Source: an uncultured Alloprevotella sp.
Lineage (GTDB): Bacteria; Bacteroidota; Bacteroidia; Bacteroidales; Bacteroidaceae
Reading direction: 5' to 3'
Assembly (NCBI GenBank): GCA_944322325.1
Contig: CALUOQ010000007.1
Coordinates: 1-64,000 of the forward strand
DNA: 64,000 bases
Each line of letters starts with the position of its first letter. Position 1 is the first letter of the stretch. Made by a program: the position numbers and the translations under genes. Under the pieces are notes generated by a model, which saw only the letters and a program-made list of their open reading frames with translations, made no database searches and was not told where the DNA came from. Of the stretch, positions 42,665 through 51,305 are shown piece after piece.

Positions 42665-44230
42665 ATGGGAACATTTGCACTCATTGATTACGTAATTTTT
42701 ATCGCCTACGCCGCGTTGATTCTCTTTGTCGGTCTGTTCGTCAGTCGTACGAAAAAGGGCGACAAGAAGAATTCTCAGGATTATTTCCTGGCAAGCAAGT
42801 CGCTGGCATGGTGGGCGATAGGCGCTTCGGTGATAGCCTCCAACATTTCGGCGGAGCAATTCATCGGCATGTCGGGTTCGGGCTTTGCCATCGGCTTAGG
42901 CATCGCTTCGTACGAGTTCGTAGCAGCGGCAGCGCTCATTATCGTGGCCGTTGTCTTTCTGCCCATCTACTTGCGCGCCAACATTTATACGATGCCGCAG
43001 TTCCTCGAGATGCGTTACGACAAGCGCGTCAAGACCCTGATGGCGTTCTTTTGGCTTTTGGTGTTCGTATTCGTCAACCTGACGTCTATACTGTATCTCG
43101 GCGCCCTGGCGCTGAACAAAATCATGGAGGTCGACATGATGTGGAGCATCGTCGGGCTAGCTCTTTTTGCCGGCATCTACTCCATCTACGGCGGCCTGAA
43201 AGCCGTGGCGCTGACCGACCTCATTCAGGTCGTCTTCCTCATTGGCGGCGGCCTGCTCACCACTTATGTGGCGCTGGACTACTACTCGGGCGGCGCGGGC
43301 GCTGTGGCCGGGTTCGAGAAGTTGGTTCAGACCGTCCCCCAGAAGTTCGATATGATCCTGTCGAAGGACGATCCCAACTATAAGTACCTGCCGGGCTTGG
43401 GTGTCATTCTGGGCGGCATGTGGGTGTCGGCGCTGTACTATTTCGGCTGCAACCAATATATCATACAGCGCGCCTTGGCCGCAAAGAGCGTCGCGCAGGC
43501 CCAGCTCGGTCTGGTATTCGCCGGCCTGCTGAAGATAGTCCTTCCGCTTATCGTCGTCGTGCCCGGCATCGTGGCTTATGCGCTGGATGCGCCCTTGGAG
43601 AAGCCCGACCAGGCCTACCCGTGGCTGATGCATAACTTTATTCCGGCCGGCATCAAGGGACTGGCCTTCGCCGCGCTCGTCGCCGCAATCGTCAGCTCCC
43701 TGGCGTCGATGGTCAACAGCATATCCACCATCTTCACGATGGACATTTTCAAGGAGTATATCTCCCCGCGGGCTTCGGAGGTGACGCTGGTTAAAGTGGG
43801 GCGGGTGACTGCCGTGGCGGGACTCGTGATAGCAGTGGCCATCGCCCCCTTGCTGGGCAATCTGGACCAGGCGTTCCAGTTCATACAGGAGTTCACGGGC
43901 TTTGTCAGTCCGGGCGCGCTGGCCATTTTTCTGGTGGGCTTTTTCTGGAAGCGGGCAAACGCACAGGGCGCCATCGCCGCCGCAGTCGGTACGTTCGTGT
44001 TCTCGCTGCTCATGTGGCTGCTGTTGCCCGAAGTGTCGTTCCTCGACCGCATGGGCTACGTGTTCCTGGCCTGCGTGCTGCTGATGCTCATATTCGGATG
44101 GAAGTCCAAGGTCGACCCGGCCAAGGTAGTCGTTATCGACCCGAAGCTCTTTCGCACCACTACCGTATTCAAGGCGCTTAGCCTCTGTATCATTGTCATT
44201 TTAAGTTGTATCTATTATATATTCTGGTAA
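42665..44230 (+). CDS. Sodium:solute symporter, sugar-type (SLC5/SGLT clade)
   Basis: A 521-residue inner-membrane transporter with about 13-14 helices that imports a solute with sodium. The stretch WAIGASVIASNISAEQFIG, with IASYEF, and the GGLKAVALTDLIQVV helix place it in the SSS family, closest in pattern to the bacterial sodium/sugar group, not the proline/betaine or choline groups. It lies between the first UroD gene and the corrinoid gene in one strand-consistent run, so it probably brings in the methyl-donating compound. This points to a sugar-like, possibly O-methylated, substrate; that is inference. Confidence 0.87.
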   Translation: MGTFALIDYVIFIAYAALILFVGLFVSRTKKGDKKNSQDYFLASKSLAWWAIGASVIASNISAEQFIGMSGSGFAIGLGIASYEFVAAAALIIVAVVFLPIYLRANIYTMPQFLEMRYDKRVKTLMAFFWLLVFVFVNLTSILYLGALALNKIMEVDMMWSIVGLALFAGIYSIYGGLKAVALTDLIQVVFLIGGGLLTTYVALDYYSGGAGAVAGFEKLVQTVPQKFDMILSKDDPNYKYLPGLGVILGGMWVSALYYFGCNQYIIQRALAAKSVAQAQLGLVFAGLLKIVLPLIVVVPGIVAYALDAPLEKPDQAYPWLMHNFIPAGIKGLAFAALVAAIVSSLASMVNSISTIFTMDIFKEYISPRASEVTLVKVGRVTAVAGLVIAVAIAPLLGNLDQAFQFIQEFTGFVSPGALAIFLVGFFWKRANAQGAIAAAVGTFVFSLLMWLLLPEVSFLDRMGYVFLACVLLMLIFGWKSKVDPAKVVVIDPKLFRTTTVFKALSLCIIVILSCIYYIFW

Positions 44231-44232
44231 CT

Positions 44233-44901
44233 ATGGAAGAATTATTGGATAAGATTGCCCACTGCGTAGAGGTGGGGAAAATCAACCTGAAGACCCCGTT
44301 CCCGCCCGCAATGAAGGGGCAACCCGGCGCGGAGGAGCTGACCCTGCAAGCGCTGAAAGAGGGCATCGCCCCGGCCGAAATCCTGACGCAAGGCCTAATA
44401 AAGGGCATGGAGAAGATCGGCGTCAAGTTTAAGAACAACCAAGTATTCGTACCGCAGGTCCTTATGAGCGCCAAAGCCATGGGGACAGCCATCAAGCACC
44501 TGAAGCCGTACTTCAGTGACGGCAGCGTGGCTATGAAGGGACAGTTTATCATCGGTACCGTCGAGGGCGACCTGCACGATATCGGCAAGAACCTCGTGGC
44601 TATGATGGTAGAGGGCAACGGTTACGAGGTCATCGACTTAGGCGTCGACGTGAACACCGAGAAATTCCTCGAAGCCATCAAGCAGCATCCGGATGCCTAC
44701 GTCGGCATGTCAGCCCTGCTGACCACTACCATGACCAACATGGAGCAGATCAACAGCGCCATCAAAGCCGCCTACCCCGGCGTAGTGACCTTCATCGGCG
44801 GCGCCCCCGTCACGGCCGAGTTCGCCCAGAAAATTGGTGCCGACTATTACACGGACGGCCCGCAGGAGCTTGTGGAAATCTTAAACCGAATCAGCGCCTG
44901 A
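44233..44901 (+). CDS. Methyltransferase corrinoid protein (MtaC/MttC family)
   Basis: Carries the methyl group on a B12 cofactor between two methyltransferases. The 222-residue protein has an N-terminal helical cap (about 10-95, GAEELTLQALKEGIAPAEILTQGL) and a Rossmann-like B12 domain with the DxHxxG ligand motif GDLHDIGKN (D113, H115, G118), the later GMSALLTTTM and IGGAPVT. All cobalamin contacts of the base-off/His-on type are present. The ATG at 44233 begins two bases after the symporter stop; the longer frame overlaps that gene. Confidence 0.93.
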   Translation: MEELLDKIAHCVEVGKINLKTPFPPAMKGQPGAEELTLQALKEGIAPAEILTQGLIKGMEKIGVKFKNNQVFVPQVLMSAKAMGTAIKHLKPYFSDGSVAMKGQFIIGTVEGDLHDIGKNLVAMMVEGNGYEVIDLGVDVNTEKFLEAIKQHPDAYVGMSALLTTTMTNMEQINSAIKAAYPGVVTFIGGAPVTAEFAQKIGADYYTDGPQELVEILNRISA

Positions 44902-44922
44902 CGCGCACAAAGAGTGTTACAC

Positions 44923-45930
44923 ATGGCACAGTGGATTACCGACATACTGCAAAGCCCGCTGCGCGTGGCGATGCCCATCATGACCCATCCCGGCATCGAG
45001 TTGACTGGCAAACGCGTGGTCGACGCCGTCACCGACGGCCAGACACATTTCGAAGCCATCAAGGCCGTCGTCCAGACTTACGGCATGGCTGCCTGCACGG
45101 TCATCATGGACCTGACCGTCGAGGCGGAAGCCTTTGGCGCCCCCGTCGATTTCCCCGACGATGAGGTGCCCCATGTCACGGGCCGCCTCGTCTCCGGCGC
45201 CGACGACGTCAGCCGCCTGCAAGTTCCCTCCCTCACCGCCGGGCGCCTGCCCGAGTTCCTCAAGGCCAACCGTCTGGCGGCTGCCTACTTCACCGATCGC
45301 CCGGTCTTCGCCGGCTGCATCGGCCCCTACTCCCTGGCCGGCCGCCTGTACGACATGTCCGAAATCATGGTCGCCATCTACATTGAGCCCGACGTCATCC
45401 AAGCCCTGCTCGAGAAGTGCACGCAATTCCTGCTGGCCTACTGCCAGGCGCTGAAGGCGACGGGCGTCACCGGCGTGATAATGGCCGAGCCGGCCGCGGG
45501 GCTGCTCTCCGACGACGACTGCCGGACATTCTCCACCGAATACGTCCGTCGCATCGTCGACGCAGTGCAGGACGAAAGTTTCTCCGTCGTCCTCCACAAC
45601 TGCGGCAATCAGGGGCAGTGCACCCAAGCCATGATCGACACCGGCGCCGCCGCCCTGCACTTCGGCAACGCCATCGACATCCGCTCCGCGCTGGAAACTT
45701 GTCCGGCGGACGTTCCCGTCATGGGCAACCTCGACCCCGTGGGCATATTGAAGCAGGCCACGCCCGAGGACGTCTACCGCCGTACGGCCGAACTGCTCGA
45801 AGCCACCCGCGGGTACGCCAACTTTGTCCTTTCCACCGGCTGCGACGTGCCGCCGCAGGTACCTGCCGAAAACATCCGCAGCTTCTATCGGGCCCTCGAG
45901 GCCTACAACCGAACCCTGAGCCCGGCGTAA
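44923..45930 (+). CDS. UroD-fold corrinoid methyltransferase, MtaA/MtbA-like
   Basis: A 335-residue TIM-barrel methyltransferase. It keeps the zinc site of the MtaA group: HNC at 225-227 and Cys at 307 (LSTGCDVPPQVP). In MtaA-type enzymes this zinc activates a thiol acceptor and takes methyl from the corrinoid protein. Bacteroidetes have no coenzyme M, so the acceptor here is unknown; folate or homocysteine are candidates. The ATG at 44923 follows the corrinoid gene by 21 bases. The strong terminator at 45959-46026 ends the operon. Confidence 0.82.
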   Translation: MAQWITDILQSPLRVAMPIMTHPGIELTGKRVVDAVTDGQTHFEAIKAVVQTYGMAACTVIMDLTVEAEAFGAPVDFPDDEVPHVTGRLVSGADDVSRLQVPSLTAGRLPEFLKANRLAAAYFTDRPVFAGCIGPYSLAGRLYDMSEIMVAIYIEPDVIQALLEKCTQFLLAYCQALKATGVTGVIMAEPAAGLLSDDDCRTFSTEYVRRIVDAVQDESFSVVLHNCGNQGQCTQAMIDTGAAALHFGNAIDIRSALETCPADVPVMGNLDPVGILKQATPEDVYRRTAELLEATRGYANFVLSTGCDVPPQVPAENIRSFYRALEAYNRTLSPA

Positions 45931-45958
45931 GGGCCTCCCCTGCCCGGCTCGACCAACC

Positions 45959-46026
45959 GCGCCGGCCGTCCCGCGAAGTTTCAGCTCCGGTCTGAAGTTT
46001 CCGCAGGGTGGCCGGCGCCCTTTTTT
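45959..46026 (+). terminator. Terminator of the corrinoid methyl-transfer operon
   Basis: GCGCCGGCC (45959-45967) pairs perfectly with GGCCGGCGC (46010-46018), followed by CC and six T residues. The loop is long, about 42 bases. Confidence 0.75.
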
Positions 46027-46104
46027 GCCCGCTTCGTTTTTTTCTCCGGCTGGAGAAAACCTCCCCCACCGCCATAGCCGTTTCCACCGTACTGACCCTT
46101 CAAA

Positions 46105-46180
46105 ACAAGTACTACGACAGAAAATCCTATCGCTACGATAGAATTTTCTGTCGCAGCGATAGAAATTCGTAACGTAGCAT
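46105..46180 (+). repeat. 80-bp intergenic element, copy D (3' end decayed)
   Basis: Begins ACAAGTACTACGACAG with 21-base units following, but the right end reads GTAACGTAGCAT instead of ACTACACTTGT. It lies between the corrinoid operon terminator and the RiPP operon promoter. Confidence 0.75.
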
Positions 46181-46315
46181 ATAAATTATTGTATGGCCTT
46201 ACTTATAGCGCGAAGGTAAACGTTATAAAGAAAATCATGAGCGCTTATTTGTTTAGTCAGCCACTTCATGAAAATTATTGCTATCCAAATTTTCCCTACA
46301 TTTTCGTGTAAAATT

Positions 46316-46346
46316 TTTGCCGTATCAAAAGTTTTTTTTAAGTTTG
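46316..46346 (+). promoter_or_regulatory. Consensus promoter of the glycopeptide (RiPP) operon
   Basis: TTTG (46316-46319), 19 bases, then TAAGTTTG (46339-46346): both Bacteroidetes elements at ideal spacing. The start would fall near 46353, about 25 bases before the first gene. Confidence 0.8.
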
Positions 46347-46377
46347 CCAGCAAATACAGTAAAAGCCACCTACGACT

Positions 46378-47184
46378 ATGGACACAGGCAGAAAACCTTT
46401 CATCTACGTCTCGCTGTTCGGGCGCATCGGCAACAATTTGTTTCAGCTCGCCACGGCGGCCTCCTTGGCCCGCCGCTATGACTGTAAGTGGGTGGCCGTG
46501 CCCGATCCGGACTACACGCTTCCCGAGAAAGGCACGCTCTATGGTTATCTCCAGCAGTTCAAGTCCAATTTGCTCCGCAACGTGTGCATCCGCGAGGGCA
46601 TTCCCTTGTACGACAAGGTTTATAATGAATCTTCAGACGGTTATGAGGATATTCCTTGGTCCGCCAACATGTTGCTCTACGGCTATTTCCAAAGCGAAAA
46701 GTATTTTGAGAAAGACTATGTCCGCGAATTGTTCGCTATCGACCCCGCCACACGCGAACGATTGACGGCCACTTATGGTGATGTCCTCGCGCTTCGGCCT
46801 GTAAGCCTCAATGTTCGTCGGGGCGACTACCTCGTGCAAGAGGCCCACCACCCCGTCTGTACGAAAGAATACTTCGACATGGCCATCGGTTGCATGGGGC
46901 GCGACCGGCACTATCTCATTACGAGCGACGACTTGGATTGGTGTAAAGAAAACTTCGTGGGTGAAAATTTCCACTTTGCCCGGCATTCCAATCCGGTGGA
47001 CGACCTTTACCTTCAGACCCTTTGTGCGGACCACATCATCAGTAACAGCTCGTTCAGCTGGTGGGGCGCTTGGTTGGACCCCAATCCGAACAAGCGGGTC
47101 ATCGCTCCAAGTTTATGGTATGGTCCACGTTTTACGTATCTCGACACAAAGGATTTAATCCCATACGAGTGGGAAACCATCTAA
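46378..47184 (+). CDS. GT11 family fucosyltransferase (alpha-1,2 type)
   Basis: A 268-residue cytoplasmic enzyme that transfers fucose from GDP-fucose. The N-terminus (FGRIGNNLFQLATAASLARRY), the donor motif VSLNVRRGDYL and the late IISNSSFSWWGAWLDPN are the three GT11 signatures. GT11 enzymes usually make alpha-1,2 links on galactose. Here it heads an operon with a double glycosyltransferase/LanC-like protein, a radical SAM maturase and two precursor peptides, so I infer that it decorates the peptide or a glycan built on it. Attachment to a separate surface glycan is possible. Confidence 0.88.
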   Translation: MDTGRKPFIYVSLFGRIGNNLFQLATAASLARRYDCKWVAVPDPDYTLPEKGTLYGYLQQFKSNLLRNVCIREGIPLYDKVYNESSDGYEDIPWSANMLLYGYFQSEKYFEKDYVRELFAIDPATRERLTATYGDVLALRPVSLNVRRGDYLVQEAHHPVCTKEYFDMAIGCMGRDRHYLITSDDLDWCKENFVGENFHFARHSNPVDDLYLQTLCADHIISNSSFSWWGAWLDPNPNKRVIAPSLWYGPRFTYLDTKDLIPYEWETI

Positions 47185-47203
47185 TTGCATTGTTATTTAC
47201 GCC

Positions 47204-49630
47204 ATGAACGAACGCTGCTCACACTCGCCCGCTCTATCCATCTGCCTGCCGGTTTACAACGCGGCACCCTATCTGTGCGAGTGCTTGGAGAGCATCCTGA
47301 GTCAGGATTTCGACGATTTCGAATTGATTGTCGTAGATGACGGTTCTACAGACGGCAGTGCCGACGTCGTGGCTTCTTATAATGACCCCCGTATCCGGCT
47401 ACACCGGGCGCCGCACGATTATATTGGCACCATCAACCTGCTGCTCCGCTTGGCGCGGGGCAAATATCTGGTGCGCATGGATGCAGACGATTTCATGGTT
47501 GCCGGACGGCTGCGCTTCCAGTACGACTACATGGAGCACCATCCGGACGTTGACATCCTCGGAGGCAGTCTGCGCTATTTCGGTTACCGGCAGGGTACCA
47601 ACATCTTGGCTATTGACGGATACGTTACCCCCCAACATTTGCTTCCCGGCTGCTGTGTGGCCAATTCGACCACCATCATGCGGCGTGACCGCATCCTCAA
47701 AGCCGGTCTGCATTATGATGCAGACTACCTCTACGCCGAGGATTACCATTTCTGGGTACAGGCCGTCATCGCCGGGTTGCGCATCGCGAGCATCAAGGAG
47801 ATTCTCACGCTCTATCGCGTGACACCCTCGCAAGCCAGTGCGTTCCACTGCATCGAACAGCAGGAGGCGACGAAAAAAGTAAAGCGTTTCCTCAGCCGGT
47901 GGCTTTCGCGCGATGAAGAACGATGGAACGAAGGGCGCGTCCTCAGCATTCCCCGCACTGGAAACCTGCTGACCGTGATTATCCCCTTCCTCAACGAAAA
48001 GGAGGAGGTAGGCCGGACCGTAAGGAGCATCCGCGAAACGGTGGGCGACAGTGTAGACATTATCGCCATCAATGACCAGTCGGACGACGGTTACCCCTAT
48101 CGCGAAGACCTTGCGCCCTACGGCGTGTCGTATGTTTACAATCCAGAGCGCAAAGGCGTGGCTGCCTCGCGCGACTACGGGGTCAGCCTCTGTACGACGC
48201 CCTATTTCTTGCTGCTGGATGCCCACATGCGTTTCTACGACGCTCAATGGGCTCGACGGCTGACCGACTTGCTCGCCGCGGACGACCGGTGCATACTTTG
48301 CTGTCAGACCCTTTTCCTGAAAAAGACAGCAAACGGCGAAGTGGTCAAAGCCGCAGAAAGCCCTACCACATACGGTGCATTTTGCCCCTTTAATCAAAAC
48401 AGTCACATCCCGGACCTCGACTGGAATTATTACGAAGGGAGACCGGACCAGCCCGTCGAACCGATTGCGGCAATCTGCGGGGCCGGTTACGCCGCCAGCA
48501 GGCGTTACTGGGAACGCATCAAGGGACTCAACGGGCTACGTAGCTATGGGTCCGACGAGGCTTACTTAAGTTGGAAAACCTGGTCTGAGGGCGGGCAGTG
48601 CCTCTTGGTGAAAGACGTGGTTATCGGGCATATTTATCGTCAAAGTTCACCCTACCATCGCTTTAGCGACGAGGAAATTTATAACCACCTGCTCATTGCT
48701 TACCTCTTCTTCCCTACCTCCCTATACAGCCGCGCTTGTGCGGTGGCCTTAAAGAAAGATTACATCTTCTACGCCATGGCGCAGCGTATCCTGCAAAGCC
48801 GTCAAGAAGAGATAGACCGAATGCGCGACTACTACCGCAGCATCCAGCAACGGCCATTTTCTGCCGTCTTTGCCCTTCACCGACAAGTGTTGCAACGTAT
48901 CCCTTGCGACAAGGCTTATTCCGTGGAACGCTTGCAGGACATTGCGGACTATCTGGCAGGCTGCACCCCCGTCGACTATGGCATCTACGAAGGTCGGACG
49001 GCATTCTTAATATGGCTTTGTCACTATGCGCAATTTACAAAGGAAGCGCAATGGGACGAAAAGGCTTCGACGCTGTGGCAGGAGATTAAGGAAACCGCTT
49101 TGGACAGTCAATTGCCCCTGAATTTCAAGCATGGACTCTGGGGCATCGGCTGGGCCATCTTCTATCTCTACGCGAATGGCATGTTGGACCGCCTGCCCAT
49201 GGAGGTCATTCACTATATCGACCAGCAAACGGTCGTAGGCTTCAATCCCGCGTTGTGCGACGACCTTAGTCTGGCTACTGGTTTGGGCGGACTGTTTGCC
49301 TACTATGCCGTACGGCGGAAGCATGACGACCTAAGCAAGGTCTGGTCCGCAGAATTCCGCCACAGTCTGGACGAAGCCGCCCAGCGCTTGTTGAAAACAT
49401 TGGACAGCGAACAAGCGGCCTGCTACTTCGCCATGTTTTTCATCGCCTGCGAACGCCAAGGCTACGACAAGGAAAATCTGGCTCCAGCCCTGCACGACTG
49501 GATGGAGTTTCCCACCCGCCTTCCCGCCGACTCCAAATACTGGAAACCCTCACTGCCCGAGGGGTGCATCGGGACCGGCCTGCTCACTTTATTGATACTT
49601 CAAAAACAGCATAACCATGAACGTCATTAG
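47204..49630 (+). CDS. Double GT2 glycosyltransferase fused to a LanC-like domain
   Basis: An 808-residue, apparently cytoplasmic fusion. Domain 1 (about 8-235) is a GT2 with SICLPVYNAAPYLCECLESIL, IVVDDGSTDGSAD and the metal site RMDADDFM. Domain 2 (about 255-500) is a second GT-A domain of the polypeptide GalNAc-transferase-like kind: TVIIPFLNEKEEVG, AINDQSDDG, LLLDAHMRFYD and GSDEAYLSWKTW. Domain 3 (about 560-800) looks like the alpha/alpha barrel of LanC proteins: HGLWGIGW (H643), GLGG (693-696) and EGCIGTG (C788). It overlaps the radical SAM gene by 14 bases. No lanthipeptide dehydratase is present, so domain 3 may recognise the peptide without forming thioethers. The LanC call is by pattern only. 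Confidence 0.7.
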   Translation: MNERCSHSPALSICLPVYNAAPYLCECLESILSQDFDDFELIVVDDGSTDGSADVVASYNDPRIRLHRAPHDYIGTINLLLRLARGKYLVRMDADDFMVAGRLRFQYDYMEHHPDVDILGGSLRYFGYRQGTNILAIDGYVTPQHLLPGCCVANSTTIMRRDRILKAGLHYDADYLYAEDYHFWVQAVIAGLRIASIKEILTLYRVTPSQASAFHCIEQQEATKKVKRFLSRWLSRDEERWNEGRVLSIPRTGNLLTVIIPFLNEKEEVGRTVRSIRETVGDSVDIIAINDQSDDGYPYREDLAPYGVSYVYNPERKGVAASRDYGVSLCTTPYFLLLDAHMRFYDAQWARRLTDLLAADDRCILCCQTLFLKKTANGEVVKAAESPTTYGAFCPFNQNSHIPDLDWNYYEGRPDQPVEPIAAICGAGYAASRRYWERIKGLNGLRSYGSDEAYLSWKTWSEGGQCLLVKDVVIGHIYRQSSPYHRFSDEEIYNHLLIAYLFFPTSLYSRACAVALKKDYIFYAMAQRILQSRQEEIDRMRDYYRSIQQRPFSAVFALHRQVLQRIPCDKAYSVERLQDIADYLAGCTPVDYGIYEGRTAFLIWLCHYAQFTKEAQWDEKASTLWQEIKETALDSQLPLNFKHGLWGIGWAIFYLYANGMLDRLPMEVIHYIDQQTVVGFNPALCDDLSLATGLGGLFAYYAVRRKHDDLSKVWSAEFRHSLDEAAQRLLKTLDSEQAACYFAMFFIACERQGYDKENLAPALHDWMEFPTRLPADSKYWKPSLPEGCIGTGLLTLLILQKQHNHERH

Positions 49631-50927
49631 CCGATATACGCACTTCATCGTCTACGGGGAAGCGACCATTCTGTTCCACCTGCCGACGGACGGCATCATC
49701 TCCCTGCGGCCGGAGCTGGCCGAGGTGTTGAACCGCTACCGCCATGACATCGACGCGCTCGAACCCGTTCATCCCGAGCTCTACGCCCGTATGAAGCAGA
49801 TGGGGATGCTCGTTCCGGAGGGCGAGGACGAAGGGCAAAAGACGTTCGAGCGATGGGAAGCGGTCGACTCCGACCCGACACACTTCAGCATCATCGTCAA
49901 CCCGACGCTCGACTGCAACCTGCGCTGCTGGTACTGCTATGAGGAGCACCGCCATGGCGCCACCATGACGCCCGAGACGTTGCAAGCCCTCTGCCGCCTC
50001 GTCGACCAAACGGTGGAACGGCCCGAGCTCAAGACGCTGAGCGTCTCCTTTTTCGGCGGCGAGCCGCTGTTGCCTTTCCGCAAGGTCGTGCTGCCCCTGT
50101 TGCAGCACGCCGCCGCACGCTGCGCGGAGAAAGGCATAGGGTTAAACACGGCCTTCACGACCAATGCCGTCGCCCTGACGCCGGCCGTACTCGACGAACT
50201 GAGGAACATCGCGTGGGCACGGATTCCCTCTTTCCAAATCACACTCGACGGCAACGAGGCTGCGCACGACAAGGTGCGCTTCACGGCCGACCACAAGCCG
50301 ACGTACGCCACCATCGTGAGTCATGTGCGCGACGTGGCCCGGCGGGGATGGACGGTCAGCCTGCGGTTCAACTATACGCACGAAAACATCGATACCTTTC
50401 TCGACGTGCTCCACGACCTGCGCGACCTGACGCCCGAGGAGCGTCGGCGCGTGCACTGCAACTTCCAGCAAATCTGGCAGGACAAGCGCGAGCACCCCGA
50501 GACCGAAGAGAAAGCGCGCGAATACGTAGCCACGTTTCAGGAGGAAGGCTTTCCCGCCGACTGCGACGGCGTGGTGCGCCGCGGAAACTGCTACGCCGAC
50601 GCGACGAACTGCATCGTGGTCAACTACGACGGCAACGTATTCAAATGTACGGCGCGCGAGTTCCTCCCCGAGCACCGCGAGGGCATCCTCCACGCAGACG
50701 GCTGCCTGACGTTCAATGAGCGCTACCACCATCGTCAGGCCGTCAAGTACGCCAACCCGGCCTGCCGCGACTGCGTCATCCTGCCCATCTGCAACGGCGG
50801 GTGCACCCAGGCCAAGGTGGAGCGGGAACGCCACGACGCCTGCTACTACAACCTCACCGAAACCGACAAGACGCGTCGCGTCGTCGACCGTCTGAAATAC
50901 GTCATGTCTAACTTATTAAACGAGTAA
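49617..50927 (+). CDS. Radical SAM/SPASM peptide maturase
   Basis: A 436-residue iron-sulfur enzyme likely to modify the two precursor peptides. The N-terminal 90 residues may be a peptide-recognition region. The radical SAM core has CxxxCxxC at C100, C104, C107 (LDCNLRCWYCYE), SVSFFGGEPLL and QITLDGNEAAHD. The C-terminal SPASM region binds further clusters: NCYADATNCIVVNYDGNVFKC and ACRDCVILPICNGGCTQAKVERERHDAC. This layout is that of sactipeptide/ranthipeptide-type maturases. The first precursor begins four bases after its stop. The crosslink type cannot be told from sequence. Confidence 0.9.
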   Translation: MNVISRYTHFIVYGEATILFHLPTDGIISLRPELAEVLNRYRHDIDALEPVHPELYARMKQMGMLVPEGEDEGQKTFERWEAVDSDPTHFSIIVNPTLDCNLRCWYCYEEHRHGATMTPETLQALCRLVDQTVERPELKTLSVSFFGGEPLLPFRKVVLPLLQHAAARCAEKGIGLNTAFTTNAVALTPAVLDELRNIAWARIPSFQITLDGNEAAHDKVRFTADHKPTYATIVSHVRDVARRGWTVSLRFNYTHENIDTFLDVLHDLRDLTPEERRRVHCNFQQIWQDKREHPETEEKAREYVATFQEEGFPADCDGVVRRGNCYADATNCIVVNYDGNVFKCTAREFLPEHREGILHADGCLTFNERYHHRQAVKYANPACRDCVILPICNGGCTQAKVERERHDACYYNLTETDKTRRVVDRLKYVMSNLLNE

Positions 50928-50931
50928 CGCC

Positions 50932-51288
50932 ATGAGAAAGAAATTCTTAGCCCAGCTGCTGGAGCAAATGGCTCCCCTCACCACCGACCAGGAAGGTCGG
51001 CTGCATGGCGGCTTTTGCAGTCTGAACGCCTGCGGAGACTGCGACCTGAACACCAACGCCAACTGCGACTGCAACAGCGACTGCCCGCCGCCCGGCAAGG
51101 AGGGCGAAAGGCGGACCAACGCCAATTGCGACTGCCCCTCGTCCGGCAAATCGGGCGAAAAGCGAACGAACGCCAACTGCGACTGCCCGGCCCCTTCTCG
51201 CAAGAACCCAAAATGGCGGACAAACACCAACTGCGACTGTGGCTGCGCAGTGCCGAGCGGCGACGATACTTTTAATCTCATTTTCTAA
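50932..51288 (+). CDS. Cys-rich RiPP precursor peptide 1
   Basis: A 118-residue precursor. The leader (1-27) has a hydrophobic FLAQLLEQM segment and ends EGRLHGG, a double-glycine cleavage site, followed by F28. The core holds 13 Cys, arranged mainly as four TN(A/T)NCDC repeats at about 41-47, 62-68, 79-85 and 97-103, with linkers rich in Gly, Pro, Lys and Arg. There is no signal peptide. Leader and core layout match the next gene although the core spacing differs. Modification by the upstream radical SAM enzyme is inferred; a metal-binding peptide is the alternative. Confidence 0.8.
   Translation: MRKKFLAQLLEQMAPLTTDQEGRLHGGFCSLNACGDCDLNTNANCDCNSDCPPPGKEGERRTNANCDCPSSGKSGEKRTNANCDCPAPSRKNPKWRTNTNCDCGCAVPSGDDTFNLIF
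51052..51246 (+). repeat. In-frame NCDC repeats of precursor 1
   Basis: Four copies of a short unit encoding TN(A/T)NCDC, spaced 21, 17 and 18 residues apart. Neighbouring copies share nucleotide sequence such as AACGCCAACTGCGACTGC, suggesting growth by duplication. Confidence 0.8.
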
Positions 51289-51305
51289 CGCTAAAATCAT
51301 TGCAT

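Larger units (their letters stand above)
45931..46377. other. Intergenic region with terminator, repeat copy D and RiPP operon promoter
   Basis: This 447-base region contains the corrinoid operon terminator (45959-46026), repeat copy D (46105-46180), an AT-rich stretch and the consensus promoter of the next operon (46316-46346). No gene is supported. Confidence 0.65.

Noticed and set aside
48800..49630. A functional lanthionine cyclase
   Set aside because: No dehydratase is encoded nearby and the zinc ligands of LanC are not clearly present, so only LanC-like fold is claimed.
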